From NCBI GenBank assembly GCA_025455795.1, contig JALOLW010000266.1, positions 1-6,478 on the forward strand: a DNA stretch of 6,478 nucleotides, given 5' to 3'. Of this stretch, positions 1-6,388 are shown one piece after another. Positions within the stretch are counted from its first letter, which is position 1; each line of letters begins with the position of its first letter. The position numbers and the translations under genes were made by a program. A model generated the notes under the pieces. The model was not told where the DNA came from and did no database searches. It saw only the letters and a list, made by a program, of their open reading frames with translations. Origin of the DNA: Spirosomataceae bacterium (GTDB lineage Bacteria > Bacteroidota > Bacteroidia > Cytophagales > Spirosomataceae).

Positions 1-8
1 AGAAGATA

Positions 9-1301
9 ATGAATAAGTACGCATTTGCAGGTTTTGTTATATGGGCATTTTTTGGCCAATATACTTCCCAAGCTCAAAGTAGCTACACCGAACTCACGCC
101 GAGTCCTTCAGGTTTTCAGCTGACTGTTAGCAATACATCCTCCCCTTATACCGTGGCGGGGCAGTGGGATGTGTTTGCGGGAAACAAGACCGACGTTGCT
201 CACGGGCTTAACATCGTCACTACCAACAATTTTCCCGTCAATTTCAGTTTAGGCAATGCTTATCGTTTCCGAATGACCGAAACGGGGGAGTTGGGTATAG
301 GAGCTGATTTGGTCAATACTCGTACCATGCGGGGGCTGCTCCACGCATATGGAAAACCCACCAATGCCTTCAATTACAATGCTTTTCTGACTTTACCTGA
401 TTTCAAAAGTGCGGTTTTTGGGCAAGCAGTGTCTGATGCTACCGACGGCGGCCACCGTCTCACGGGGGTACTTGGCTCTACCAATGGCAACGGCGGGGGC
501 AATATCGGTTTGATGGGCATCGGTTCTACCAATACCTCGGTGGCAGGAGATGTATTTGGCGTATATGGCGATTCCAAAATAGGCTCGCAAGCATACTCCA
601 GTTTTGGCGTATATGGAAGCGCAGAAAATACGGGGCAATCGAATTTTTGGAATGCTTACGGTGGGTATTTTATTGCCAATGGTACCAACAAGTCGTATGG
701 CATCTATGCTACTTCTTCCGGTAGTGGTGCAGACAAAAAAGCGGGCTATTTCAACGGTGATGTCCAAGTGACTGGCACACTGTCCAAAGGCGGGGGTTCG
801 TTTAAAATAGACCACCCTTTAGACCCCGAAAACAAATATTTGTCGCATAGTTTTGTCGAAAGCCCCGACATGATGAATGTCTATAATGGCAACGTCGTCA
901 CCGATGCCACTGGAACGGCTACGGTGCAACTGCCCGCGTATTTTGAGTCACTCAACCGCGATTTTCGCTATCAGCTTACTTGTATTGGCACTTTTGCGCA
1001 GGCGATTGTGTCCAAAAAAGTCAGCGGCAATACGTTTGAAATCAAAACCGACAAACCCAACGTAGAAGTAAGCTGGCAAGTGACGGGCATTCGCCAAGAC
1101 CCTTGGGCCAACGCTCACCGTATTCCGAATGAGGAAGAAAAAAGTGCCAAAGAAAAAGGCAAATACTTATACCCTGCACTTTACAATAAAGCCCAAAGTC
1201 AAGCAGTCACACCTGACCCGCGCGGGGCAGAAGCCTCCAACCCCAATTTCAAAGGGATTCCTGATTTGCCGCCTGCGCCCAAAAATACCCGACAAAAATA
1301 A
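9..1301 (+). CDS. Secreted protein with glycine-rich GVYG-type repeats and a conserved C-terminal domain
   Basis: This 430-residue protein has no enzymatic motif I recognise. Residues 1-22 look like a Sec signal peptide (MNKYAFAGFVIWAFFG core, probable cut after Ala22 in SQA|QS), so it is exported; there is no lipobox Cys. Residues about 85-100 (YRFRMTETGELGIG) and 150-255 are Gly-rich with recurring short units: GLMGIG near 167, FGVYG at 183 and again at 199, YGGYF at 217, YGIYA at 230, AGYFNGDVQVTGTLSK at 245-260. Such units resemble beta-structured stalks of phage-tail-like or adhesin-like proteins. From about 261 (GGGSFKIDHPLDPENKYLSHSF) to about 373 lies a compact domain that I recall from secreted proteins of several phyla, with no known function. 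The tail 374-430 is charged, then proline-rich, and I see no type IX sorting domain. The signal peptide supports the start. Only 8 bases precede the ATG, so its promoter and any upstream partner are out of view. Confidence 0.85.
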   Translation: MNKYAFAGFVIWAFFGQYTSQAQSSYTELTPSPSGFQLTVSNTSSPYTVAGQWDVFAGNKTDVAHGLNIVTTNNFPVNFSLGNAYRFRMTETGELGIGADLVNTRTMRGLLHAYGKPTNAFNYNAFLTLPDFKSAVFGQAVSDATDGGHRLTGVLGSTNGNGGGNIGLMGIGSTNTSVAGDVFGVYGDSKIGSQAYSSFGVYGSAENTGQSNFWNAYGGYFIANGTNKSYGIYATSSGSGADKKAGYFNGDVQVTGTLSKGGGSFKIDHPLDPENKYLSHSFVESPDMMNVYNGNVVTDATGTATVQLPAYFESLNRDFRYQLTCIGTFAQAIVSKKVSGNTFEIKTDKPNVEVSWQVTGIRQDPWANAHRIPNEEEKSAKEKGKYLYPALYNKAQSQAVTPDPRGAEASNPNFKGIPDLPPAPKNTRQK

Positions 1302-1320
1302 GGATGCTGTCCTGTTTATA

Positions 1321-1344
1321 GCGCCTTCGCGCCTTAGCGGTTCA
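1321..1344. repeat. Three tandem degenerate octamers, GC-rich intergenic repeat
   Basis: GCGCCTTC, GCGCCTTA and GCGGTTCA follow one another without a gap in the 98-base space between two converging genes. The surrounding DNA is AT-rich. The units do not fold into a convincing hairpin, so this is not an ordinary terminator. From memory, similar CGCCTTAGCGGTTCA-type strings recur between genes in Bacteroidota genomes; this was not checked. Confidence 0.4.
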
Positions 1345-1399
1345 AGAAATGTATGAATCTGCTATCAAGCCCTGTATTTGAAAGGAAATTTTGCCCAAA

Positions 1400-2629
1400 T
1401 CACAATTGCGTGAACGCCTGCAAATACTGCTCGGCCAACTTTTCGCGGTCAAAATTGGCTTTGGCGTAACGATAGCCGTTTTGACCGTGTTGTTTGACCA
1501 ATTCGAGGTTTTGAAGATAAAAAAGCACCTTTTGAGCAAAGTCTTCGGGGTTTTCAGGTTCAACATAAACCCCTGCTTGGGCAGTCTCCACCAACGCACG
1601 TGATACCCCATCTATCGCCATCAAAATGGGCTTTTGACAAGACATATAGTCAAAAGTTTTGTTGGAATAGACCGTTTTGAAAGTATCCACTTTTTTCAAG
1701 ACCGATGTACCCACATCAGAGGCCAAAATGTATTTGAAAACGTCGCGTTTGGGAACTGAATCAACAAAGCGAACATTGACAAGGCCGCGTCGTTGGGATT
1801 CTGCTTGGAGTTGAGGTTTTTGCATCCCATCACCGATAAGCAAAAAAAGTACGTTGGTGTCGCGCAAACGCTCGGCAGTGTCGAGTACCTGTACGAGGTG
1901 ATTGGCTACGCCGTGCGCGCCTACGTAGGTGACCACAAACTTGCCCTCCAAACCTTGTTCTTGCCGAAATGCTGCCGTGTCGAAGTGCTGCAACAGTTCT
2001 TCCGACAGCGAAAAATCAGCCGCGTTGGGAATAAAAATGATTTTCTCGGGCTGTACGCCCTTTTTTGTTATCAAGGCTTCTCGAAAGGCGGGCGTTAAGA
2101 CGTTGATAAGTCGGGCTTTACGATAAATAAATCGCTCAAACCAGTAGGCAAATTTGATGAGTAGGGAGTTGGTCAATACCCCCGTATCAATGGCCGATTC
2201 AGGCCACAAATCGCGGATTTCAAATACAAAAGGAAGACGCTTCCAGCGCGATAGTACGTAAGCCGTAATACCCACAAACAAGGGCGGCGATGTGACCACA
2301 ATGACATCGTAGCGGTCGCGGGCGTAGCGTAGCCCCCCCCAAATGCTCGAGAAAGTAAAAGAAAAATACGCCCAAAGTCGCCCCAAAAAACTGGCATTGT
2401 AAGACGCAGACACGTGACAGCGAATCACTTTTACACCGTCGGCGTTGGTACTAATGTCAAAATATTTATCTCGGTATTTGTCGGGTTTATGCCCCATGTA
2501 GTGTACCATGCCCGCCAAGACAGTCACCTCGTGACCTGCCGATTGCCAGAAGCGGCTCATTTCGTTCCAACGGCTTCCTCCGCCGTCGTTGTCTTCCAAG
2601 AAGTATTGGTGAATCAGTAAAATTCTCAT
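1400..2629 (-). CDS. Family 4 glycosyltransferase, WbuB/WcaI-like, for surface polysaccharide
   Basis: The 409-residue product should transfer a sugar from a nucleotide-sugar donor to a lipid-linked polysaccharide intermediate at the inner face of the membrane. The N-terminal GT-B half begins MRILLIHQYF with the acceptor-side GGGSR loop (17-20), then VVTSPPLFVG (111-120) and the hallmark FEIRDLWPES (136-145) of the WbuB-like GT4 subfamily. The C-terminal donor half starts around FVVTYVGAHG (231-240), followed by LLIGDG (263-268), a strand at VRFVDSVP (286-293), ASDVG (303-307) and SNKTFDYMSCQKPIL (322-336). The last matches the usual PSKLFEYMAAGKP region, but with Asp327 in place of Glu. I chose ATG at 2629 because the longer frame only reaches back to TTG at 2662, adding residues that precede the canonical MRILLIHQYF start. 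The gene lies 40 bases downstream of the tRNA gene on the same strand. Residues 97-99 are encoded over a run of eight G. Donor and acceptor sugars cannot be read from sequence. Confidence 0.9.
   Translation of the reverse strand: MRILLIHQYFLEDNDGGGSRWNEMSRFWQSAGHEVTVLAGMVHYMGHKPDKYRDKYFDISTNADGVKVIRCHVSASYNASFLGRLWAYFSFTFSSIWGGLRYARDRYDVIVVTSPPLFVGITAYVLSRWKRLPFVFEIRDLWPESAIDTGVLTNSLLIKFAYWFERFIYRKARLINVLTPAFREALITKKGVQPEKIIFIPNAADFSLSEELLQHFDTAAFRQEQGLEGKFVVTYVGAHGVANHLVQVLDTAERLRDTNVLFLLIGDGMQKPQLQAESQRRGLVNVRFVDSVPKRDVFKYILASDVGTSVLKKVDTFKTVYSNKTFDYMSCQKPILMAIDGVSRALVETAQAGVYVEPENPEDFAQKVLFYLQNLELVKQHGQNGYRYAKANFDREKLAEQYLQAFTQL
2333..2340 (-). repeat. Eight-G homopolymer inside the glycosyltransferase gene
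   Basis: On the coding strand TGG GGG GGG CTA encodes Trp97-Gly-Gly-Leu100, which gives eight consecutive G. Gain or loss of one G would shift the frame in the first quarter of the enzyme. The run itself is directly visible; whether it is unstable is inference. Confidence 0.6.
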
Positions 2630-2669
2630 ATAGTGCCACAAAGATAGAGATTCTTGTAGCAAAAGTCAG

Positions 2670-2741
2670 TGACCCCGACGGGAATCGAACCCATATCAAG
2701 CGTTTAGGAAACGCTTATTCTATCCGTTGAACTACGAGGTC
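2670..2741 (-). tRNA. tRNA-Arg, anticodon CCT
   Basis: All arms of a 72-base cloverleaf can be drawn by hand. The acceptor stem GACCTCG pairs with CGGGGTC (one T-G pair). TA at 8-9 is followed by a four-pair D stem GTTC/GAAT with an eight-base loop AACGGATA. The anticodon stem AGCGT/ACGCT is perfect around loop TTCCTAA, giving anticodon CCT at 2706-2708, which reads the arginine codon AGG. The variable region is TGAT. The T arm is ATGGG-TTCGATT-CCCGT and the discriminator is A at 2670. The 3' CCA is not encoded (CTG follows), so it must be added after transcription. The gene lies 24 bases past the hflX stop. Confidence 0.95.
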
Positions 2742-2751
2742 TATTGTGCTG

Positions 2752-2783
2752 CAAATTTCAGAAAACTATTCGGCAAAGTCAAA
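2752..2783 (-). promoter_or_regulatory. Possible Bacteroidota-type promoter for the tRNA, overlapping the hflX 3' end
   Basis: Reading the minus strand, TTTG (2783-2780, inside the last hflX codons) is followed after 20 bases by GAAATTTG (2759-2752). This matches the known Bacteroidota consensus TTTG-N19 to 21-TAnnTTTG except for the first two bases of the -7 box, where GA replaces TA. The box ends 10 bases before the tRNA 5' end, a suitable distance for initiation with a leader of a few bases. The motif is short and could occur by chance. The tRNA could also be cut from the hflX transcript. Confidence 0.35.
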
Positions 2784-3989
2784 ACCTGAGTGATTCATGT
2801 TGAGCCAATTAGGATAAATCATAAAGTGTCGCTCTTTGATTAGCTCAAAAACCGTGCGCCGAAGCTCGTCAAGATTTTCTTTTTGTTGGGCCGACACAAA
2901 CACCACGTGGTCGGCTTTGTTGCGGAGATAGCTGCTTTTGAGTTGGGTCAATTTCTGCGCTGCGGTCAGCACGATAGGCTCGGGGTTTTCATCCAATCCA
3001 TCGGCTTCTTCTTTGGGCTGATACGCGTCTATTTTATTGAAAATCAAGACAGTGGCTTTGTCTGCCGCGCCTATTTCGGCCAATGTCTGATTGACGACCT
3101 CAATGTGTTCTTCAAACGACGGATGCGAAATGTCCACCACGTGCAGTAAAATATCAGCCTCGCGCACTTCGTCGAGCGTGGATTTGAACGACTCAATGAG
3201 CGTAGTGGGGAGCTTGCGGATAAACCCGACGGTATCGGTGAGCAAAAACGGGATATTGTCCAGCACCACTTTCCGCACGGTAGAGTCCACCGTAGCAAAA
3301 AGTTTGTTTTCGGCAAAAACGTCGGCTTTGGCCAACTGCCGCATCAGCGTGGACTTGCCCACGTTGGTGTAACCCACCAAGGCCACCCGCACCAATCGGC
3401 TGCGTTCTTTGCGCTGTGTGATACTCTGCTTGTCTATTTTGACCAACTTTTCCTTCAAAAACGCAATGCGGTCTTGCACAATCCTTCGGTCGGTTTCGAG
3501 TTCTTTTTCACCTGGTCCGCGCATCCCCACGCCCCCTTTTTGGCGGCTCAAGTGCGACCACATGCGCGTCAAGCGCGGGTACATATACTGGTACTGCGCG
3601 AGTTCGACTTGCGTTTTGGCTTGGGCTGTTTGCGCCCGCATCGCAAAAATGTTGAGAATCAGCAGACTACGGTCAAGGACTTTGATTTCTTTGAACTCCG
3701 ATTCGAGGTTGCGTACTTGGGCGGGGGTGAGGTCGTCGTCGAAGATAATCATATCCACCGGGTGCGCCTGAATGTAGGTTTTGATGTCTTCCAAGCGGCC
3801 TTTGCCCACAAACGTTTTTGGGTCGGGGCGTTCGAGCTTTTGGGTAAAATTTTGTAGTGTCTGTACGCCCAAAGTCGTCACCAAAAATGCCAATTCTTCC
3901 AAATACTCTTGGGTTTGCTCGGAGGTTTGACGTTGCGTAGTGACAGCCACCAAGACCGCCGTTTCTTGTTTCTTAGCCGTTGAAATCAT
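2766..3989 (-). CDS. hflX: GTPase HflX, ribosome-associated
   Basis: HflX is a cytoplasmic GTPase of the Obg-HflX class that binds the 50S subunit and splits stalled or hibernating ribosomes. The 407 residues match the family's usual length. The N-terminal domain carries VGKGRLEDIK (61-70), IIFDDDLTPAQVRNLE (81-96) and the family signature VLDRSLLILNIF (104-115). The linker helix holds QVELAQYQYMYPRL (127-140) and the glycine-rich GGVGMRGPGEKELETDRR (152-169). The G domain follows: G1 GYTNVGKS (206-213), G2 at Thr233 in LFATVDSTVRK, G3 DTVG (252-255), G4 NKID (318-321) and G5 SAQ (366-368). No key residue is missing. Its ATG overlaps the gldH stop as ATGA, so translation is probably coupled to gldH. 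Although hflX often sits beside hfq in Proteobacteria, here it follows a gliding lipoprotein gene. Confidence 0.96.
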   Translation of the reverse strand: MISTAKKQETAVLVAVTTQRQTSEQTQEYLEELAFLVTTLGVQTLQNFTQKLERPDPKTFVGKGRLEDIKTYIQAHPVDMIIFDDDLTPAQVRNLESEFKEIKVLDRSLLILNIFAMRAQTAQAKTQVELAQYQYMYPRLTRMWSHLSRQKGGVGMRGPGEKELETDRRIVQDRIAFLKEKLVKIDKQSITQRKERSRLVRVALVGYTNVGKSTLMRQLAKADVFAENKLFATVDSTVRKVVLDNIPFLLTDTVGFIRKLPTTLIESFKSTLDEVREADILLHVVDISHPSFEEHIEVVNQTLAEIGAADKATVLIFNKIDAYQPKEEADGLDENPEPIVLTAAQKLTQLKSSYLRNKADHVVFVSAQQKENLDELRRTVFELIKERHFMIYPNWLNMNHSGFDFAE

Positions 3990-4543
3990 TCTTTGTTTTG
4001 GGGAGAAATCGGTTCGACGCTCACGCCCACGCTCAAAATCATCGGCAGTGGGTCTTGGCGCATGTATTGTTGAATTTTGAAAGTGTATTTCCCCACTTTG
4101 GGAAATTTGTAGTTTTTGAGGGCAATGATTTTGTGGTCAAACAAATCACCCGCCCCGTCGCCGAGGGGACGGCCTGTTTTTTCGTCCATGAGAATCAGCT
4201 CGTTGAGGGCTTCACTCACGACTTTGTTTTTATCATCGAGCAGGTATCGCTTCAAATACAAGTTGTAATAAGGATACGCCACGCCGTTTCGCACCAAATA
4301 ATGCAGATTGTACGCCTGCGAAGCGTCTTTGATGTCAAACGTAAACGCGGGCTGATTTTTGATGTACCACATCCCGTCTTCGATGTCTTCGTGGTCTTTG
4401 AAAACCCCGTCGGACTGACAAGCCAGAAACAAAATAACAATGAGTGAATGAGTGAGTAGCTGAATGAGTGAATGACCATGCTTTTGTCGCACTCTGCCCA
4501 ACCAATAACAATTAACCAATAGATAACCAATAACTCGCTTCAT
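3986..4543 (-). CDS. gldH: Gliding motility lipoprotein GldH
   Basis: GldH is an envelope lipoprotein needed for surface gliding in Flavobacterium johnsoniae. The 185-residue product carries the family pattern: lipobox LFLAC with lipidated Cys42, then VF (47-48), W59, FTFDI (67-71), YNLHYLVRN (78-86), YPYYNLYL (90-97), LILMDEKTGRPLGDGAGDLFD (116-136), YKFPKVGKYTFKIQQYMRQDPL (145-166) and SVGVSVE (171-177). The usual form has G.W.G.G.GD at the glycine-rich stretch; here it is GRPLGDGAGD. ATG at 4543 follows the flippase TAA with no gap, which argues for coupled translation and supports this start. It leaves 41 residues before the Cys, about twice a normal lipoprotein leader, and that leader is encoded by two low-complexity DNA repeats. 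An in-frame GTG at 4492 would give a conventional leader (MRQKHGHSLIQLL...) and is a real alternative. The presence of gldH alone does not prove that the organism glides. Confidence 0.88.
   Translation of the reverse strand: MKRVIGYLLVNCYWLGRVRQKHGHSLIQLLTHSLIVILFLACQSDGVFKDHEDIEDGMWYIKNQPAFTFDIKDASQAYNLHYLVRNGVAYPYYNLYLKRYLLDDKNKVVSEALNELILMDEKTGRPLGDGAGDLFDHKIIALKNYKFPKVGKYTFKIQQYMRQDPLPMILSVGVSVEPISPQNKE
4439..4474 (-). repeat. CATTCACT-type octamer repeat inside the gldH leader
   Basis: On the coding strand four imperfect copies of an eight-base unit based on CATTCACT occur in 36 bases, interrupted by GCTA. They encode HSLIQLLTHSLI, the hydrophobic core of the signal peptide. The unit is not a multiple of three, so gain or loss of one copy would shift the frame. 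Confidence 0.65.
4498..4534 (-). repeat. GTTATTG-type repeat at the start of gldH
   Basis: The coding strand here is made of diverged copies of a seven-base unit GTTATTG (also GTTATC, GTTAATT). It encodes VIGYLLVNCYWLG right after MKR. A non-repetitive stretch of 23 bases (4475-4497) separates it from the octamer block. The 7-base unit likewise cannot be lost without changing the frame. Confidence 0.55.
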
Positions 4544-6073
4544 TTATCCTAAAATTTTGATTTTTTGACGAAAGCGCAAAGGTATCGAATCGCGCTCGAT
4601 GACCAAAATGCCGAGTAAGTACATCAAACACAACGCCAGATGGTACGGAACTGATACCCAAAGGTTGGAGATTTTGACAAAGGAGGCCAAATATATCAGC
4701 AACCCCGCGCTGCCGATGTATCCCAACGCCGACCCCAAATGATACGGCACGGGATAATGCTTCTCGCCCAAGACGTAGCAAATCGCGCACATGACCACAC
4801 TCGACACCAAAAACGCCCACGCACAGCCCAAATAACCCATCTGCGGAATCCACCAAAGATTGAGCAAAACCGTCAGACCCGCGCCAATAAACGTAATGAG
4901 TGTACCGTATTGGGTTTTGTCGGTGAGCTTAAACCAAAAAGCCAAGTTGTAATAAACTCCCACGAATAGATTGGCTAACAGCAAAATAGGCACTACCACC
5001 AACCCCACCCTATAAGCGGGAGAAAGCATAACACTTCCGAGCAAGTCCAAGTTCAAACTCACACCTACCCACAGCACTACACACACAATCACAAACCACT
5101 TCATCACCGAAGCGAGCAGTGCGGGGGCGTTTTTGTCTTCGGCTTTGGAGAAAAAAAACGGGTCGGCGGCGTACTTGAACGACTGAATCGCCAGCGACAT
5201 AAACACCGAAAGTTTGTAACAGTTGCCGTAAATCCCGAGGGCATCTTCGGGCGTGAGATTACTGTAAAAATTTTTGGGGAGTAAGTGCCGCAAAAACCAG
5301 CGGTCGGCCATTTGGTTGGCTACGCCCGCGAGGCCCAAAATCAAAATGGGGTAGGCATAGACCCACATTTCGCGCCATACTTCTCCACCCCACGTCCATC
5401 GGAAGCCCTTGAACGCCCCGCGAAGCATCACCAAAAAACCCGCATTGGCGACGAGATTGGCAATAAAAATGTACCCTGGGCCGATGTCGGGGCGGTACAA
5501 AAACGCCCCCAAAGGCTGCAAAGCGGGAAGGTACTTGCCCAGGGCAATATCGCGGCAAAGGAGCAAGAAAAACACGTTGAGCGCGACATTGAGCAGGATA
5601 TTGATGATTTTGATTTTGACAAACAACCGTGCTTTTTTCTCCAACCGCAACCGCGCAAACGGTATCGCTACGATGGCATCTATGGCCACTATCAGTGCCA
5701 AATAGACGATGTTGGAGGCTTCGCCGGGGTAGTTAAGCCACGCACTCATTGCAGGGGCGAGCAATATCAAAACGCCCGAAAAAATCAAACTGACGGTCGA
5801 AATCGCCGTAAGGGCTTGGTTAAAATAAGCTTGTTGGTGTTCGGGGCTACGATTGGCGAAACGAAAATAGGCCGTTTCCATGCCAAAAGTATAAATCACA
5901 TTGAACAAGGCCACCCAACTAAACAACTCGGTATTGGAAGAAAGCTCACCAGGACGCAAAAATACGTAGGTGTGAAGCGGCACTAAAAACCAGTAAATCA
6001 CCCGCCCCAAAATACTACTCACTCCATACAGCGCGGTTTCACTGGCCAATTTTTTAAGAACACTCATACTCAT
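4544..6073 (-). CDS. Polysaccharide flippase of the MATE/Wzx superfamily
   Basis: This 509-residue inner-membrane protein should move lipid-linked oligosaccharide across the membrane for surface polysaccharide assembly. I count about 14 hydrophobic segments, roughly at 13-37, 50-72, 88-112, 121-140, 152-173, 201-220, 236-256, 284-300, 320-342, 355-380, 389-409, 414-436, 447-465 and 474-492. The opening LASETALYGVSSILGRVIYWFLVPLHTYVF is the typical first helix of Bacteroidota Wzx-like proteins, with GR and P in the usual places. FNVIYTFGMETAYFRF (57-72) is another familiar stretch, with a Glu in helix 2. The length is slightly above the 420-500 usual for Wzx. Two ATG codons lie close together (6073 and 6067, MSMSVLKK); neither has a clear Shine-Dalgarno sequence, and the choice changes only two residues. 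The gene starts 9 bases after the PIN fragment and ends directly against gldH. The glycosyltransferase 1.9 kb downstream may serve the same pathway. The exact substrate cannot be told. Confidence 0.88.
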   Translation of the reverse strand: MSMSVLKKLASETALYGVSSILGRVIYWFLVPLHTYVFLRPGELSSNTELFSWVALFNVIYTFGMETAYFRFANRSPEHQQAYFNQALTAISTVSLIFSGVLILLAPAMSAWLNYPGEASNIVYLALIVAIDAIVAIPFARLRLEKKARLFVKIKIINILLNVALNVFFLLLCRDIALGKYLPALQPLGAFLYRPDIGPGYIFIANLVANAGFLVMLRGAFKGFRWTWGGEVWREMWVYAYPILILGLAGVANQMADRWFLRHLLPKNFYSNLTPEDALGIYGNCYKLSVFMSLAIQSFKYAADPFFFSKAEDKNAPALLASVMKWFVIVCVVLWVGVSLNLDLLGSVMLSPAYRVGLVVVPILLLANLFVGVYYNLAFWFKLTDKTQYGTLITFIGAGLTVLLNLWWIPQMGYLGCAWAFLVSSVVMCAICYVLGEKHYPVPYHLGSALGYIGSAGLLIYLASFVKISNLWVSVPYHLALCLMYLLGILVIERDSIPLRFRQKIKILG

Positions 6074-6082
6074 ATTTGATGG

Positions 6083-6388
6083 TTAGAATATGTCGAAAAA
6101 ATCGTTGAATCCTTGGTTACGAAGATGTCTTTTAAGTGTATCATCTCGCGTCCAATATTTAGCTTTGAGAGCCAATGATAGTGCCACAAATGGGGTATCT
6201 TCTTCATCTGCATCTTTACAAAGTAGAAATGCTTGCCAATATTGAGTAGTTGTAATAAACTCATTACCAACAAAATGGATATTTTGGAGTAGATTATCTA
6301 ACAACTCGTAAACCTCCGATTCCGAAATATGTGCCTTACGAATAATCGTTTCCTTGTGTTCAAAAAGCTCCACAAACACATATTTCAA
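6083..6388 (-). pseudogene. PIN-domain nuclease (VapC-like toxin), N-terminus missing
   Basis: The open frame of 101 codons matches the C-terminal two thirds of a PIN-domain RNase toxin. Visible are YVFVELFEHKE (3-13) with the second acidic position around Glu7 or Glu10, a helical stretch to about residue 35, the acidic motif CKDADEEDTPFVALSLAL (57-74) and WTRDD (79-83) near the end, which fits a late PIN Asp. About 35 residues expected in front, with the first strand and catalytic Asp (V.DTN-type), are absent. The frame has no ATG at all: the first possible starts are TTG at 6388 and GTG at 6379, and in-frame stops lie upstream at 6395-6397 and 6404-6406. The DNA is AT-rich compared with the flippase (22 of 60 bases are G or C at 6121-6180, against 36 of 60 at 5281-5340). 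This suggests a decayed, acquired toxin gene. A short TTG- or GTG-started protein could still be made but would lack a full active site. Confidence 0.65.

Noticed and set aside
393..815. Open frame on the minus strand inside the secreted protein gene
   Set aside because: The + frame has a signal peptide, regular repeats and a conserved domain; the minus frame has none.
1301..1313. AGGA...TCCT hairpin just after the secreted protein stop as a terminator
   Set aside because: There are only four pairs and no U-tract follows, so it is too weak to call.
2630..2662. Longer glycosyltransferase from TTG at 2662
   Set aside because: The 11 extra residues precede a standard MRILLIHQYF start, and extending there would bring the start to within 8 bases of the tRNA 3' end.
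2670..2741. Integrated element using the tRNA-Arg gene as attachment site
   Set aside because: No second copy of the tRNA 3' end and no integrase is visible in the window; both neighbours are ordinary chromosomal genes.
3980..4447. Open frame (155 codons) on the + strand opposite gldH
   Set aside because: The minus strand encodes a recognisable GldH across the same bases; the + translation shows no coherent motif.
4252..4530. Alternative minus-strand frame starting MVIYWLIVIGW across the gldH leader
   Set aside because: It is hydrophobic at first because the repeats are T-rich in every frame, but it becomes Ser/Thr/Lys-rich noise after the leader, while the GldH frame carries family motifs.
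5285..5986. Long open frame (233 codons) on the + strand opposite the flippase
   Set aside because: It lies wholly within a clear membrane protein on the other strand. Its translation is rich in Lys, Arg, Gln and His with no domain pattern, as expected for the antisense of a hydrophobic gene.
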